Assembly: GCA_035293845.1 (NCBI GenBank)
Contig: DATGMB010000130.1
Coordinates: 1 to 11,625, forward strand
Length of the DNA: 11,625 nt
Direction: 5' to 3'
Source: DATGMB01 sp035293845
Lineage (GTDB): Bacteria > Acidobacteriota > Terriglobia > Bryobacterales > Bryobacteraceae
The position numbers and the translations under genes are program-made. The notes beneath the pieces are model-generated. The model was not told the DNA's origin and ran no database searches. It saw nothing but the letters and a program-made list of their open reading frames with translations. Below, piece by piece: positions 1-6,573 of the stretch (position 1 is its first letter; each line of letters starts with the position of its first letter).

Positions 1-809
1 ATCAATCCGAGCGAGTACAGGTCGCTGCGCGAGTCCACTTCCCGCGCCTCGACCTGCTCGGGCGACATGTAGCGCGGCGTGCCGAGAATCTGCCCGGTGC
101 GCGTGCCCATGCTGATTTCGGCTTCGAGCGATTTGGCCAGGCCGAAATCGGAGATGTAGACGTTGTCTCCGCGGTCGATCAGGATATTTTGCGGCTTCAG
201 GTCGCGATGCACCACGCCTTCCGCATGCGCCGCCTCGAGCGCCGCGGCGAGCTGGCGGGTGAATCGCAGCGCGCGCTCCTGCGGCAGACGGCCTTCGCGG
301 TCCAGCAGCCCCGCGAGATCCGTGCCCTCGACGAACGCCATGCTGATGAACTTGACCCCGTTCCAGTCGCCCAGGTCGTGGATGCGCAGGATGTTCTTAT
401 GCGATATGCGGCTGGCGAGCAGCAATTCCTGCTTGAAGCGCTGCATGGCCTGCGGATTGGTGGCGAGCTCCGGCCGCACCAGCTTGAGCGCCACCGTGCG
501 GTTGAGTTCGGTGTCCAACGCGCGGTATACCGCGCCCATGCCGCCCTCACCGATCCGCCCTTCGATGCGGTAGCGGCCGAATTCGCTCCCGGGGGTGAAC
601 CCGGCTGCGCCCACCGCGCCCGGTTGCGAGTGAATCGCGCCCCACGTCATGCCGGGCCCGGGTGCGCCCGCGCCGGGGTTCGGCGAGACAGCCGCTGGAT
701 CCTCCATCAGGAAGGTTCGGGAATCATCCGCTCCGCTCAGCCCGCGGCCACACTGCCCGCACAGGGAAGCGCTGTCCGGATTAGAAGCACCACAAGCTGC
801 GCACACCAT
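1..809 (-). CDS. Serine/threonine protein kinase with N-terminal zinc ribbon (3' end outside window)
   Basis: Hanks-type (PknB-like) kinase that would phosphorylate Ser/Thr of partner proteins. Translated by hand on the minus strand: 269 full codons, open to the window edge. Residues 1-22 hold a zinc ribbon (C3, C6, C17, C20 as CxxC-x10-CxxC). A Pro/Gly/Ala-rich linker follows to about residue 76. The kinase domain then shows the glycine loop GRIGEGGMGAVY (84-95), the ATP lysine in VALKLV (K109), HRDLKPQN (201-208, catalytic D203), DFG (221-223) and the activation-loop end GTPRYMSPEQ (243-252), so it looks catalytically intact. The start is ATG at 809; an in-frame TGA lies two codons upstream, so no longer ATG/GTG/TTG start exists. 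No good Shine-Dalgarno is visible. Substrate-binding lobe and any membrane or sensor domain lie outside the window. It follows rluD on the same strand after about 120 bp, with a possible promoter of its own. Confidence 0.93.
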   Translation of the reverse strand, partial: MVCAACGASNPDSASLCGQCGRGLSGADDSRTFLMEDPAAVSPNPGAGAPGPGMTWGAIHSQPGAVGAAGFTPGSEFGRYRIEGRIGEGGMGAVYRALDTELNRTVALKLVRPELATNPQAMQRFKQELLLASRISHKNILRIHDLGDWNGVKFISMAFVEGTDLAGLLDREGRLPQERALRFTRQLAAALEAAHAEGVVHRDLKPQNILIDRGDNVYISDFGLAKSLEAEISMGTRTGQILGTPRYMSPEQVEAREVDSRSDLYSLGL

Positions 810-856
810 CAGCGGTCACCCAGGCGCGAGGAACGGCGATCGAAGGTTGATACCGT

Positions 857-885
857 ATTATCCGCCACCCGGAACGGCGGCGCAA
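857..885 (-). promoter_or_regulatory. Possible sigma70-type promoter of the kinase gene
   Basis: Reading the minus strand, GATAAT (862 to 857, five of six matches to the -10 consensus) is preceded after 17 bp by TTGCGC (885 to 880, which keeps only the TTG of the -35). Transcription would begin near 850 and leave about 40 nt before the kinase ATG at 809. It lies in the 120-bp gap after rluD. The -35 is poor, so this is a tentative call. Confidence 0.35.
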
Positions 886-929
886 ACGCTCCATGCGGAC
901 ATTGGTCAGGCCCCCGGCGCCCGCCTCTA

Positions 930-1820
930 CTAAAGCTCCGCCAGCCATGCTTCCAGCTCCGGCGGGAGATCGGAGACGACGGTGATTTCCTCGCCGGTCG
1001 TGGGCTGATGGAAGCGGATGCGGTGCGCGTGTAGGAAGTACCGGGCGCGGCCGGCCTTGGGAGCGCCGTATAGCGTGTCTCCGGCGACCGGGTGGCCGAT
1101 GCTGGCGAGATGCACGCGGATCTGGTGCGTGCGGCCGGTGCCGATTTTGACTTCGAGCAGTGTGAAGTCGGCGAAGCGGCGCAGTACGCGGTACTCGGAC
1201 CAGGCGGCGCGGCCTTCGGCGAGGCGGGCGGTCATGCGGGTGCGGCGGATCGGGTCGCGGGCAATGGGGCTTTCAATGCGGGCGGCGTCCCGCTTGACGG
1301 CGCCGTGCACCAGGGCAAGGTAAACCTTTTCCACCTGGCGACCGGAGAACTGCGCCGCCAGAGCGTAGTGCGCGGCATCGTTTTTAGCAACCAGCAGGAC
1401 GCCGCTGGTGAAGCGGTCGAGGCGGTGGACGATGCCGGGACGAAGCGGCCCGCCGACGCCGGAAAGCGCGCCGTAGCGGTGCAGCAGGGCGTTGACGAGC
1501 GTGCCGGAGTGGACGCCCGCGCCCGCGTGGACGACCATGCCGGCCGGTTTATCGACCGCAACGAGGTCGGCATCCTCATAGAGAATCACGAGCGGGATCT
1601 CCTCGGCGATGGCATGGAGCGGCGGCGGAGCGGCGGGCTCGACATCGATGGCTTCGCCGCCGCGGAGGAGGCGCGAGGGGCGCGCGGCGGCGCCATCGAT
1701 TTGCACGCGGCCGGCCTTGATCCACTCCTGGAGCCGGGCGCGGCTGAACTGGGGAAGGCGTTCGTGGAGCAGGTGATCGAGACGCTTGCCGGCGTCCGAT
1801 GCTTCAGCGGTCAGGCGCAA
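930..1820 (-). CDS. rluD: RluD-family 23S rRNA pseudouridine synthase
   Basis: Isomerises uridine to pseudouridine in RNA; RluD itself acts on helix 69 of 23S rRNA in the cytoplasm. The 296-residue protein has the usual two-part layout: an S4 RNA-binding domain at about 12-60 (GKRLDHLL, SRARLQEWI) and the catalytic domain from about 75. The active-site motif HRLDRFTSG gives the catalytic aspartate D135, and GRTHQIRVHL (229-238) followed by GHPVAGDTLYG (242-252) is the family signature. The first in-frame start is TTG at 1820; a TAA lies a few codons upstream and the N-terminus aligns with known RluD proteins, so TTG is accepted. The exact target uridines cannot be told from sequence, and RluC/RluA-type specificity remains possible. 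It diverges from serA across only 16 bp. Confidence 0.93.
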   Translation of the reverse strand: MRLTAEASDAGKRLDHLLHERLPQFSRARLQEWIKAGRVQIDGAAARPSRLLRGGEAIDVEPAAPPPLHAIAEEIPLVILYEDADLVAVDKPAGMVVHAGAGVHSGTLVNALLHRYGALSGVGGPLRPGIVHRLDRFTSGVLLVAKNDAAHYALAAQFSGRQVEKVYLALVHGAVKRDAARIESPIARDPIRRTRMTARLAEGRAAWSEYRVLRRFADFTLLEVKIGTGRTHQIRVHLASIGHPVAGDTLYGAPKAGRARYFLHAHRIRFHQPTTGEEITVVSDLPPELEAWLAEL

Positions 1821-1836
1821 ATTGTATTCTACTTAT
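1821..1836. promoter_or_regulatory. AT-rich divergent gap: candidate shared -10 for rluD and serA
   Basis: The whole space between the two TTG start codons is 16 bp and strikingly AT-rich in a GC-rich window. On the plus strand TATTCT (1825-1830) sits exactly at -12 to -7 relative to the serA TTG at 1837. On the minus strand TAGAAT (1831 to 1826) sits at -11 to -6 relative to the rluD TTG at 1820. The two boxes are the same bases read from both strands (TATTCTA/TAGAATA). No convincing -35 was found either way and neither gene has a Shine-Dalgarno sequence. That spacing is what leaderless transcripts would need. The bases are seen; the function is inferred. Confidence 0.5.
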
Positions 1837-3075
1837 TTGGAGCCTACTTCTCTTCCCAAAAACAAAATCAAGATCGTGCTGCTCGAGGGCATCCATGCGA
1901 GCGCGAGCGCGGCCTTCCATTCCGGCGATTACACCAATGTCGTGACGCACCCCAAGGCGTTGGCAGGCGATGCGCTGGCGGCGGAGCTGGCGGACGCCTA
2001 CTTCGTCGGCATCCGTTCGGCTACGCACCTCACCGCGGAGGTGCTGGCGCGGGCGCCGAAGCTGATCGGCATCGGGTGTTTCTGCATCGGCACGAGCCAG
2101 GTGGCTCTGGAGGCCGCGCGCGACCGGGGCATTCCGGTTTTCAACGCGCCGTTTTCCAACACCCGCAGCGTGGCGGAGCTGGTGCTGGCGGAGACGATTC
2201 TGCTGATGCGCGGAATTCCGCAGCGCAATGCGGCGGCCCACCGCGGCCAGTGGCTGAAATCCGCGACGGGTTCGCACGAGGTCCGGGGGAAGCGGCTCGG
2301 CATTGTGGGGTACGGGCACATCGGCACCCAGGTCGGGGTCCTGGCCGAGGCGCTGGGGATGCAGGTGCAGTATTTCGATATCGAAAGTAAGCTGGCGCTG
2401 GGGAACGCGCGGCCGGCGCCCACGCTCGCGGCGCTGCTGGCGGCGAGCGACGTCGTGACGTTGCACGTGCCGGAGACGGCGCAGACCAAAGGCATGATCG
2501 GCGCGGCGGAGTTGGCGGCCATGCCGCGCGGCGCCAAGCTGATCAACGCCTCGCGGGGGAAGGTGGTGGATATCGACGCTCTCGTCGAGGCGCTGCGCGC
2601 GGGGCAGATCGGCGGCGCGGCGCTCGACGTGTTCCCGAGCGAGCCGAAGGGCGCGGGCGACGAGTTCGTCTCGCCGCTGCGCGAGTTCGATAACGTGCTA
2701 CTCACGCCGCACGTGGGCGGGAGCACCGAGGAGGCTCAGGCCAGTATCGGGGTGGAGGTCGCGCAGAAGCTGATCAAGTACAGCGATAACGGCTCGACGC
2801 TGGGAGCCGTGAATTTTCCGCAGGTTTCGCTGCCGGAGCACCCGGGCAAGCACCGGTTGCTGCACATTCACCGCAACCAGCCGGGCGTGCTTTCGCAGAT
2901 CAACACCGTGTTTTCGCGGCATGAGGTGAATGTCGTGGGCCAGTACCTGCAGACGGACGCGGCGATCGGCTACGTGGTGATCGACGTCGAAACACGGAAG
3001 ACCGCGGCTACACGGAAGCTGAAATCGGAGCTGGAGCAGGTGGCGGGGACGATCCGGGCGCGGCTGCTGTATTGA
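1837..3075 (+). CDS. serA: D-3-phosphoglycerate dehydrogenase, E. coli-type with ACT domain
   Basis: Oxidises 3-phosphoglycerate to 3-phosphohydroxypyruvate with NAD+, the first committed step of L-serine synthesis. The protein follows E. coli SerA along its whole length. Using TTG at 1837 gives 412 residues and puts key residues at E. coli numbers: NAD loop GYGHIGTQ (158-165), catalytic R240, E269 and H292. The C-terminal ACT domain (about 339-412) keeps the residues that bind the inhibitor serine in E. coli (H345, N347 and N365 here), so feedback control is probably retained. CFCIGT (81-86) and NAPFSNTRS (103-111) are typical. An in-frame TTG at 1786 would overlap rluD and add residues the family lacks, and another lies at 1822; 1837 fits best. 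No Shine-Dalgarno is visible. Confidence 0.95.
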   Translation: MEPTSLPKNKIKIVLLEGIHASASAAFHSGDYTNVVTHPKALAGDALAAELADAYFVGIRSATHLTAEVLARAPKLIGIGCFCIGTSQVALEAARDRGIPVFNAPFSNTRSVAELVLAETILLMRGIPQRNAAAHRGQWLKSATGSHEVRGKRLGIVGYGHIGTQVGVLAEALGMQVQYFDIESKLALGNARPAPTLAALLAASDVVTLHVPETAQTKGMIGAAELAAMPRGAKLINASRGKVVDIDALVEALRAGQIGGAALDVFPSEPKGAGDEFVSPLREFDNVLLTPHVGGSTEEAQASIGVEVAQKLIKYSDNGSTLGAVNFPQVSLPEHPGKHRLLHIHRNQPGVLSQINTVFSRHEVNVVGQYLQTDAAIGYVVIDVETRKTAATRKLKSELEQVAGTIRARLLY

Positions 3076-3085
3076 GATTACGGGA

Positions 3086-3122
3086 GCCCGGCCTTTGGGC
3101 GCCTTTCGTTGCGTCGCAAGGC
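3086..3122. terminator. Weak hairpins in the convergent gap after serA
   Basis: The gap between the serA stop and the converging secreted-protein gene (3076-3197) holds two small stems: GCCC/GGGC (3086-3089 with 3097-3100), and GCCTT/AAGGC (3101-3105 with 3118-3122) that continues after one mismatch with CG/CG. Neither is followed by a T-run on either strand, so intrinsic termination is doubtful. Nothing else is seen in this gap. Confidence 0.25.
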
Positions 3123-3197
3123 CACGCTGGACAGACTAGCTAGCGGTTTGAGTGGCAACAGCAAAAGAACAAGCGTCTGGGCGGATACCGGTCCGAC

Positions 3198-3818
3198 TCA
3201 GTGAGCGGTGAACACCGATTTCACGTCCGGCCAGAATTCCCGGAAGAAGTTGCCGGCGGCTTTCATGCCGACGTTCAGCGAACCGTAGTGAAAAAAACTG
3301 GCGGCGCCGTGCAGGTAATCGGGATACCAGCGGGCAGCGATGGCCCAGCTTCCGTAAGCGGAGGCGGGAAGGGCGAGGGAGACGGTGCGGGTGCCGTCCG
3401 TGGCGTGGACCACCAGGGTGTTTTCGATGACGTGGACCGTGCGAACGAAGAAGTTGCCGGATCCGCGGCGGAAATAGCGCGGGTCCTCGCGGTGCCACGC
3501 CTGCACGCCGCTTTCAATGAGATTGCCCAATGCCACTTGGCCGTATTCGGACGCCGAACGGGCGCCGAAGCCGTGGGTGGCGCCGTGACCCCATTCGACC
3601 GGGAACCGGCGGATCTGGTCGGACACGGCTGCGGCGAAGGTCTGGCCGAAAACGCCGGCGCCGAACAGATCGCGAAGCGGCGAGGAAGGCGAAGGTGGAG
3701 TAACCGCCGCCGCGGCGGGCGGCATAGCCTCCGGGCTAGGTTGTGGCACGGCGTCGTCCTGCGCCTGCGCGGCGGCGGCGAGGACGCACACGCAGAGAAT
3801 CGGCGCGGCGAGTTTCAA
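3198..3818 (-). CDS. Secreted protein of unknown function (acidobacterial DPRYFRRG/EFWPD type)
   Basis: A 206-residue protein with a clear signal peptide: hydrophobic residues 4-17, then the likely cleavage AAAQA|QDD near 19. A Pro/Ala-rich stretch follows (24-46). The globular part contains HREDPRYFRRGSGNF, GSWAIAARWYPD and a C-terminal FFREFWPDV. I recall similar patterns in uncharacterised exported proteins that occur in several copies in acidobacterial genomes; the function is not known to me and no catalytic motif is evident. Start is TTG at 3818 with an in-frame TAA directly upstream, so it cannot be longer; the signal peptide begins immediately. It lies 28 bp after the STAS gene on the same strand with no promoter seen between, so it is probably co-transcribed. 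An outer-membrane or periplasmic location is inferred. Confidence 0.8.
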   Translation of the reverse strand: MKLAAPILCVCVLAAAAQAQDDAVPQPSPEAMPPAAAAVTPPSPSSPLRDLFGAGVFGQTFAAAVSDQIRRFPVEWGHGATHGFGARSASEYGQVALGNLIESGVQAWHREDPRYFRRGSGNFFVRTVHVIENTLVVHATDGTRTVSLALPASAYGSWAIAARWYPDYLHGAASFFHYGSLNVGMKAAGNFFREFWPDVKSVFTAH

Positions 3819-3846
3819 TTATCGGTCCAGATCGGGTTCCTTCAGT

Positions 3847-4224
3847 TTACAGGAACAGACGCCCGCCGGGGCTGGCCGCCAGGGCGAAGCTGCGCAGCGC
3901 TTCGTGCTCATCGTCGAAGGTAACGAAGACGGTCAGCAGCTTGGTGATTTGCAGGAGGTCGTGAACCTTGGACTGCGGATGGAGCAGCTTGATGTTACCG
4001 CCGGCGTTCGTCACGCTGGCGTAGGCGCCCACCAGTTCGCCGAGCCCGGCGCTATCCAGGTAGGTGACGTCCTTCAGATTCACCAGGATATGCTTCTGGC
4101 CGGCCGCGAGCAGATCCTTGATGGTGGTGCGTAACAGGCCGGACCCTTCCCCGAGTGTGATCCGTCCCGCCAGATCGATGATCGCGACATCGCCGGCACG
4201 GCGCACGTTAGCTTTCAGGCTCAT
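3847..4224 (-). CDS. STAS-domain anti-sigma factor antagonist-like protein
   Basis: A single-domain protein of 125 residues of the SpoIIAA/RsbV type. Such proteins bind and titrate an anti-sigma kinase when unphosphorylated, and are switched off by phosphorylation of a conserved serine. That site is present: TYLDSAGLGELV gives S58. Strand and helix pattern fits STAS over 5-110 (VAIIDLAGRITLGEGS, HILVNLKDV, NIKLLHP). The chosen ATG at 4224 has a strong Shine-Dalgarno (CGGAGGG, 4236 to 4230) five nucleotides upstream; the longer frame to 4290 adds 22 residues foreign to the family. It has a consensus-like promoter just upstream. No anti-sigma kinase, phosphatase or sigma factor is encoded nearby, so its partners are elsewhere. 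It precedes the secreted-protein gene and may share its transcript. Confidence 0.92.
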   Translation of the reverse strand: MSLKANVRRAGDVAIIDLAGRITLGEGSGLLRTTIKDLLAAGQKHILVNLKDVTYLDSAGLGELVGAYASVTNAGGNIKLLHPQSKVHDLLQITKLLTVFVTFDDEHEALRSFALAASPGGRLFL

Positions 4225-4229
4225 CCGTT

Positions 4230-4270
4230 CCCTCCGTAAGCCATTATATGCAGAACTGGATGAAGGTAAA
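4230..4270 (-). promoter_or_regulatory. Sigma70-type promoter and ribosome binding site of the STAS gene
   Basis: On the minus strand TTTACC (4270 to 4265, four of six -35 matches), a 16-bp spacer and a perfect TATAAT (4248 to 4243) precede the STAS gene. Transcription would start near 4236, right where the Shine-Dalgarno CGGAGGG begins, giving a leader of only about 12 nt. The perfect -10 stands out in this GC-rich DNA. Confidence 0.65.
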
Positions 4271-4299
4271 GATGATGTGAGGACGGGCACGGGTGAAGG

Positions 4300-4331
4300 G
4301 GGATCCGGGGTCAGGGATCAGGGATCAGGGG
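4300..4331. repeat. Tandem 7-bp G-rich repeat (GGGATCA type)
   Basis: Four tandem heptamers, GGGATCC, GGGGTCA, GGGATCA, GGGATCA, followed by GGGG, lie between the 76-residue gene and the STAS promoter. The same period and consensus recurs inside kdsB at 7094-7118. Such short G-rich arrays are known as dispersed simple repeats in several bacterial groups; no function is assigned. Confidence 0.8.
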
Positions 4332-4356
4332 CCAGCCATCGCGGCGCCTTCGGCGG

Positions 4357-4587
4357 TCAGGCGAACGGCGGCGGGGTGGTGGCAGGCTGGTATCGGGCGT
4401 TTTCGGCGCCCCAGCGCAGGTAGCGGAGGAGGTTGCGCCGCTCGCGCCACACAAACGACCAGAACTGGCGAAAGGTGATGGCCTCGGCGTGGAGGCCCTG
4501 GTAGGTTTCGATGCGCCAGCGGAGGTATGGGCTGCGCCAGGGGCGCAGCCGGTAGCCGCGGGTCAGCCGCCAGAGCAGACGCACCAT
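4357..4587 (-). CDS. Small basic aromatic-rich protein, coupled to the VWFA genes
   Basis: A 76-residue protein, rich in Arg, Trp and Tyr (RLLWRLTRGYRLRPWRSPY, then WRIETYQG and RNLLRYLRWG). It has no signal peptide or clear membrane span; amphipathic helices are likely. Its ATG at 4587 lies 4 bp after the stop of the upstream VWFA gene, which argues for translational coupling and for a real gene. I have an impression of similar short proteins starting MVR-LWRLTRGYRL-PWRSPYLRWRIETY in Acidobacteria, but no known function. Strong positive charge and aromatic content would suit membrane or nucleic-acid contact; this is speculation. The C-terminus (PATTPPPFA) looks disordered. Confidence 0.75.
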   Translation of the reverse strand: MVRLLWRLTRGYRLRPWRSPYLRWRIETYQGLHAEAITFRQFWSFVWRERRNLLRYLRWGAENARYQPATTPPPFA

Positions 4588-4591
4588 CCGG

Positions 4592-5569
4592 CTACTGGTG
4601 GAACTCGGACCGGGCGGCGGTCATGGACTTATCCGTAGCGTAGTAGCCGCTACGGGTGCGGGCGGTCAGGCGGCCGTTACCGTTGACGGCGATCTTGATC
4701 GTGCGGAAGGAGCCGTCCATAGCGGCGTTGGTCGGGCTGTAGACGATGGTGTACTGGCTCCGGATGTCGCGCGCCACCTGATGAGCGATGCGCTCCACCT
4801 CGGAAACTTCCTTGGGGAAGAAGCACTCGCCGCCAGTGGCGACGGCCAGATCGGTGAGCGCGCGCTCGGCGCGCTTGGCCTCGCGGCGCTCCTCCTCGCT
4901 GAGCAGGCCGACACCGTAGATCAGTACTTCGCTCTGCTGCGCGGTTTTGACCAGATTTTCGAGCGTGATGACGCTCGAGTTGTCGTTGCCGTCGGTGACC
5001 ACGACCAGAACTTTCTTATCCTTGTGCGCTTTCTCCTTGAGGTGATCGATGGACATGCGGATGGCGTCCCGCATAGCGGTGCCGCCGCGGGAATCGATGC
5101 GCGTGAGCGCCTCCTGGATTTCCTTGATATCGCTGGTGAAATCCTTGCCGTGCGGGTTGTCGAGGAAGGCCTCGTCATTGAAGTTGACGACGAAAACCTC
5201 GTCGTCCGGGTTCGAATCCTTGGCGAGGGTGGCGGCGGCGGCTTCGACGCGGGCGCGTTTGTCCCGCATGCTGCCGCTGTTATCGATAATCAGGCCCATC
5301 GAGACCGGGACGTCCTCGCGCTTGAAGCTCTTGATGGGCTGCTGCACGCCGTTTTCGTAGACGGTGAAGGCGCTTTGCGGAAGGTCGGTGACCAGATGGC
5401 CGTTCTTATCCACCACGGTGGTATGGCAGACCACCAGGCGCGTATCGGAGCGGAAGACGGCGCCGGTATCATCCTGGGACGCAGGCGCCTTGCTCTGCTG
5501 CGCATAAACCGCGGCAGCGGCCAGGATGGCGGCGGGGACAAATAAATATCGTTTACTGAGACGGAGCAT
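4592..5569 (-). CDS. Secreted VWFA-domain protein (acidobacterial VWFA-related family), copy 1
   Basis: A 325-residue exported protein. Residues 1-23 form a signal peptide (SKRYLFVPAAILAAAAVYA|QQ). An N-terminal domain at about 38-85 contains the family pattern RLVVCHTTVVDKNGHLV and FTVYENGVQQ. The von Willebrand A domain follows with a complete metal-ion-dependent adhesion site: D96-S98-S100 (DNSGS), T164 (RGGTAM) and D193 (TDGNDNSS). The end carries the RSGYYA motif typical of the family. Such proteins probably bind ligands through a divalent metal in the periplasm or outside the cell; the ligand is unknown. ATG 5569 lies inside the 3' end of the upstream VWFA gene (17-bp overlap) and gives a proper signal peptide, while extending to 5740 would run antiparallel in frame through the neighbour. 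No Shine-Dalgarno is seen, so coupling is likely. Confidence 0.9.
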   Translation of the reverse strand: MLRLSKRYLFVPAAILAAAAVYAQQSKAPASQDDTGAVFRSDTRLVVCHTTVVDKNGHLVTDLPQSAFTVYENGVQQPIKSFKREDVPVSMGLIIDNSGSMRDKRARVEAAAATLAKDSNPDDEVFVVNFNDEAFLDNPHGKDFTSDIKEIQEALTRIDSRGGTAMRDAIRMSIDHLKEKAHKDKKVLVVVTDGNDNSSVITLENLVKTAQQSEVLIYGVGLLSEEERREAKRAERALTDLAVATGGECFFPKEVSEVERIAHQVARDIRSQYTIVYSPTNAAMDGSFRTIKIAVNGNGRLTARTRSGYYATDKSMTAARSEFHQ

Positions 5570-6527
5570 AGTAGCCCAATTTGAAAAACGCACGGAGGGT
5601 CGGAAGGCCGCGCGGCTGAACGAGCTTGACCTGGACGTGCCGGTATTTCCCGTCATGTTCGCGGTTCTGCGGCTGGTAGCCGAGCACGTATTGGTTGCGA
5701 AGTTCCACGCCGATTTTCCCCGCGATATCCGGCAATTCATTCACATTATCCACCGGATACTGACGCCCGCCGGTCATTTCCGCGATATCGGTGAGCAAAC
5801 CTTGACCGGCGGCTTCCTCCGGAGTGCGGGCGCGGGCAGCCATCGGCTCGTAAATGCCGATCGCATAGATCTGGACGTCCGCTTCCTTCACCAGGTTGCG
5901 GATCTCGCCTTCCGTATAACGGCTGCTGTTATCGCCGCCGTCGGAGATGATGAGCAGGGCTTTGCGCGCATTGTGCGCTTTTTTCATTTCGTGCAGGCCG
6001 AGATAGATGGCATCGAGCAGGGCGGTGCGGCCCTTGGACTGGGTAAAGGTGACGCGGTTCTGGATCTCCTCGACGTTGGTTGTGAACGGCTGCACGAGCT
6101 CCGCGCTGTCGCTGAACTGAACGAGGAAGAATTCATCCTCCGGGTTGGCCGTCTTGAAAAATTGCGCTACCGCCAGGCGCGATTTTTCCAGCTTTTTCCC
6201 CATGCTGCCGCTGCAATCGAAAATGACGCCGATCGAAAGCGGGGTATCCTCGCTCGAAAACTGTGTGATCTCCTGTTCTTTCTTGTCCTCGAAGATTTTG
6301 AAGTTTTCCTTTTCAAGCCCGGTGACGAAGCGGTTCATGGGGTCCGTCACCGTGACGGGAATCAGCACCAGGGTGCTGTCGACGCGAAGCGTGGCCTTGG
6401 GTAGCGGAGTCCCGGCGCGGTCGGCGGCGGCAGTGGAGCGCGGAGCGAGAGGGCCGGTCTGGGCGGCGAGCACCCAGGGGATGCAGAAAATGGCGCAAAA
6501 GAGCGGCAGATTGCGGCGGGACGGCAT
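5553..6527 (-). CDS. Secreted VWFA-domain protein (acidobacterial VWFA-related family), copy 2
   Basis: A 324-residue paralogue of the next gene, almost the same length and domain order. Signal peptide at 1-22 (LPLFCAIFCIPWVLA|AQ). N-terminal domain at about 47-95 (TLVLIPVTVTDPMNRFV, FKIFEDKKEQ). VWFA domain with an intact metal site: D104-S106-S108 (DCSGS), T168 (KGRTAL) and D196 (SDGGDNSS). The C-terminus ends in KLGYYAPSQ, the family's GYYA motif. ATG at 6527 gives the natural signal peptide; ATG at 6563 would add 12 residues (MLDLGKKGWRAY) and cannot be excluded. It is first in the minus-strand cluster and diverges from kdsB. Likely role: metal-dependent binding of a partner at the cell envelope. 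The ligand is unknown. Confidence 0.9.
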   Translation of the reverse strand: MPSRRNLPLFCAIFCIPWVLAAQTGPLAPRSTAAADRAGTPLPKATLRVDSTLVLIPVTVTDPMNRFVTGLEKENFKIFEDKKEQEITQFSSEDTPLSIGVIFDCSGSMGKKLEKSRLAVAQFFKTANPEDEFFLVQFSDSAELVQPFTTNVEEIQNRVTFTQSKGRTALLDAIYLGLHEMKKAHNARKALLIISDGGDNSSRYTEGEIRNLVKEADVQIYAIGIYEPMAARARTPEEAAGQGLLTDIAEMTGGRQYPVDNVNELPDIAGKIGVELRNQYVLGYQPQNREHDGKYRHVQVKLVQPRGLPTLRAFFKLGYYAPSQ

Positions 6528-6573
6528 ATAGGCTCGCCAGCCTTTCTTTCCCAAGTCTAGCATAGGGGATTTT

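Noticed and set aside
1786..1836. Longer serA start at TTG 1786
   Set aside because: It would overlap rluD by 35 bp and add 17 residues absent from the family; 1837 matches E. coli numbering.
1092..2390. Long plus-strand open frame of 432 codons across rluD and serA
   Set aside because: It runs antisense to rluD and out of frame with serA. Its protein is low-complexity Gly/Ala/Arg-rich, a typical by-product of GC-rich coding DNA.
5570..5740. Upstream extension of VWFA copy 1 to 5740
   Set aside because: The added 57 residues are Ser/Arg/Thr-rich and overlap the neighbour's coding sequence; the signal peptide begins at 5569.
4598..6404. Plus-strand open frames at 4598-5545 and 5526-6404
   Set aside because: Both are mirror frames of the VWFA genes; the minus-strand proteins have signal peptides and complete metal sites.
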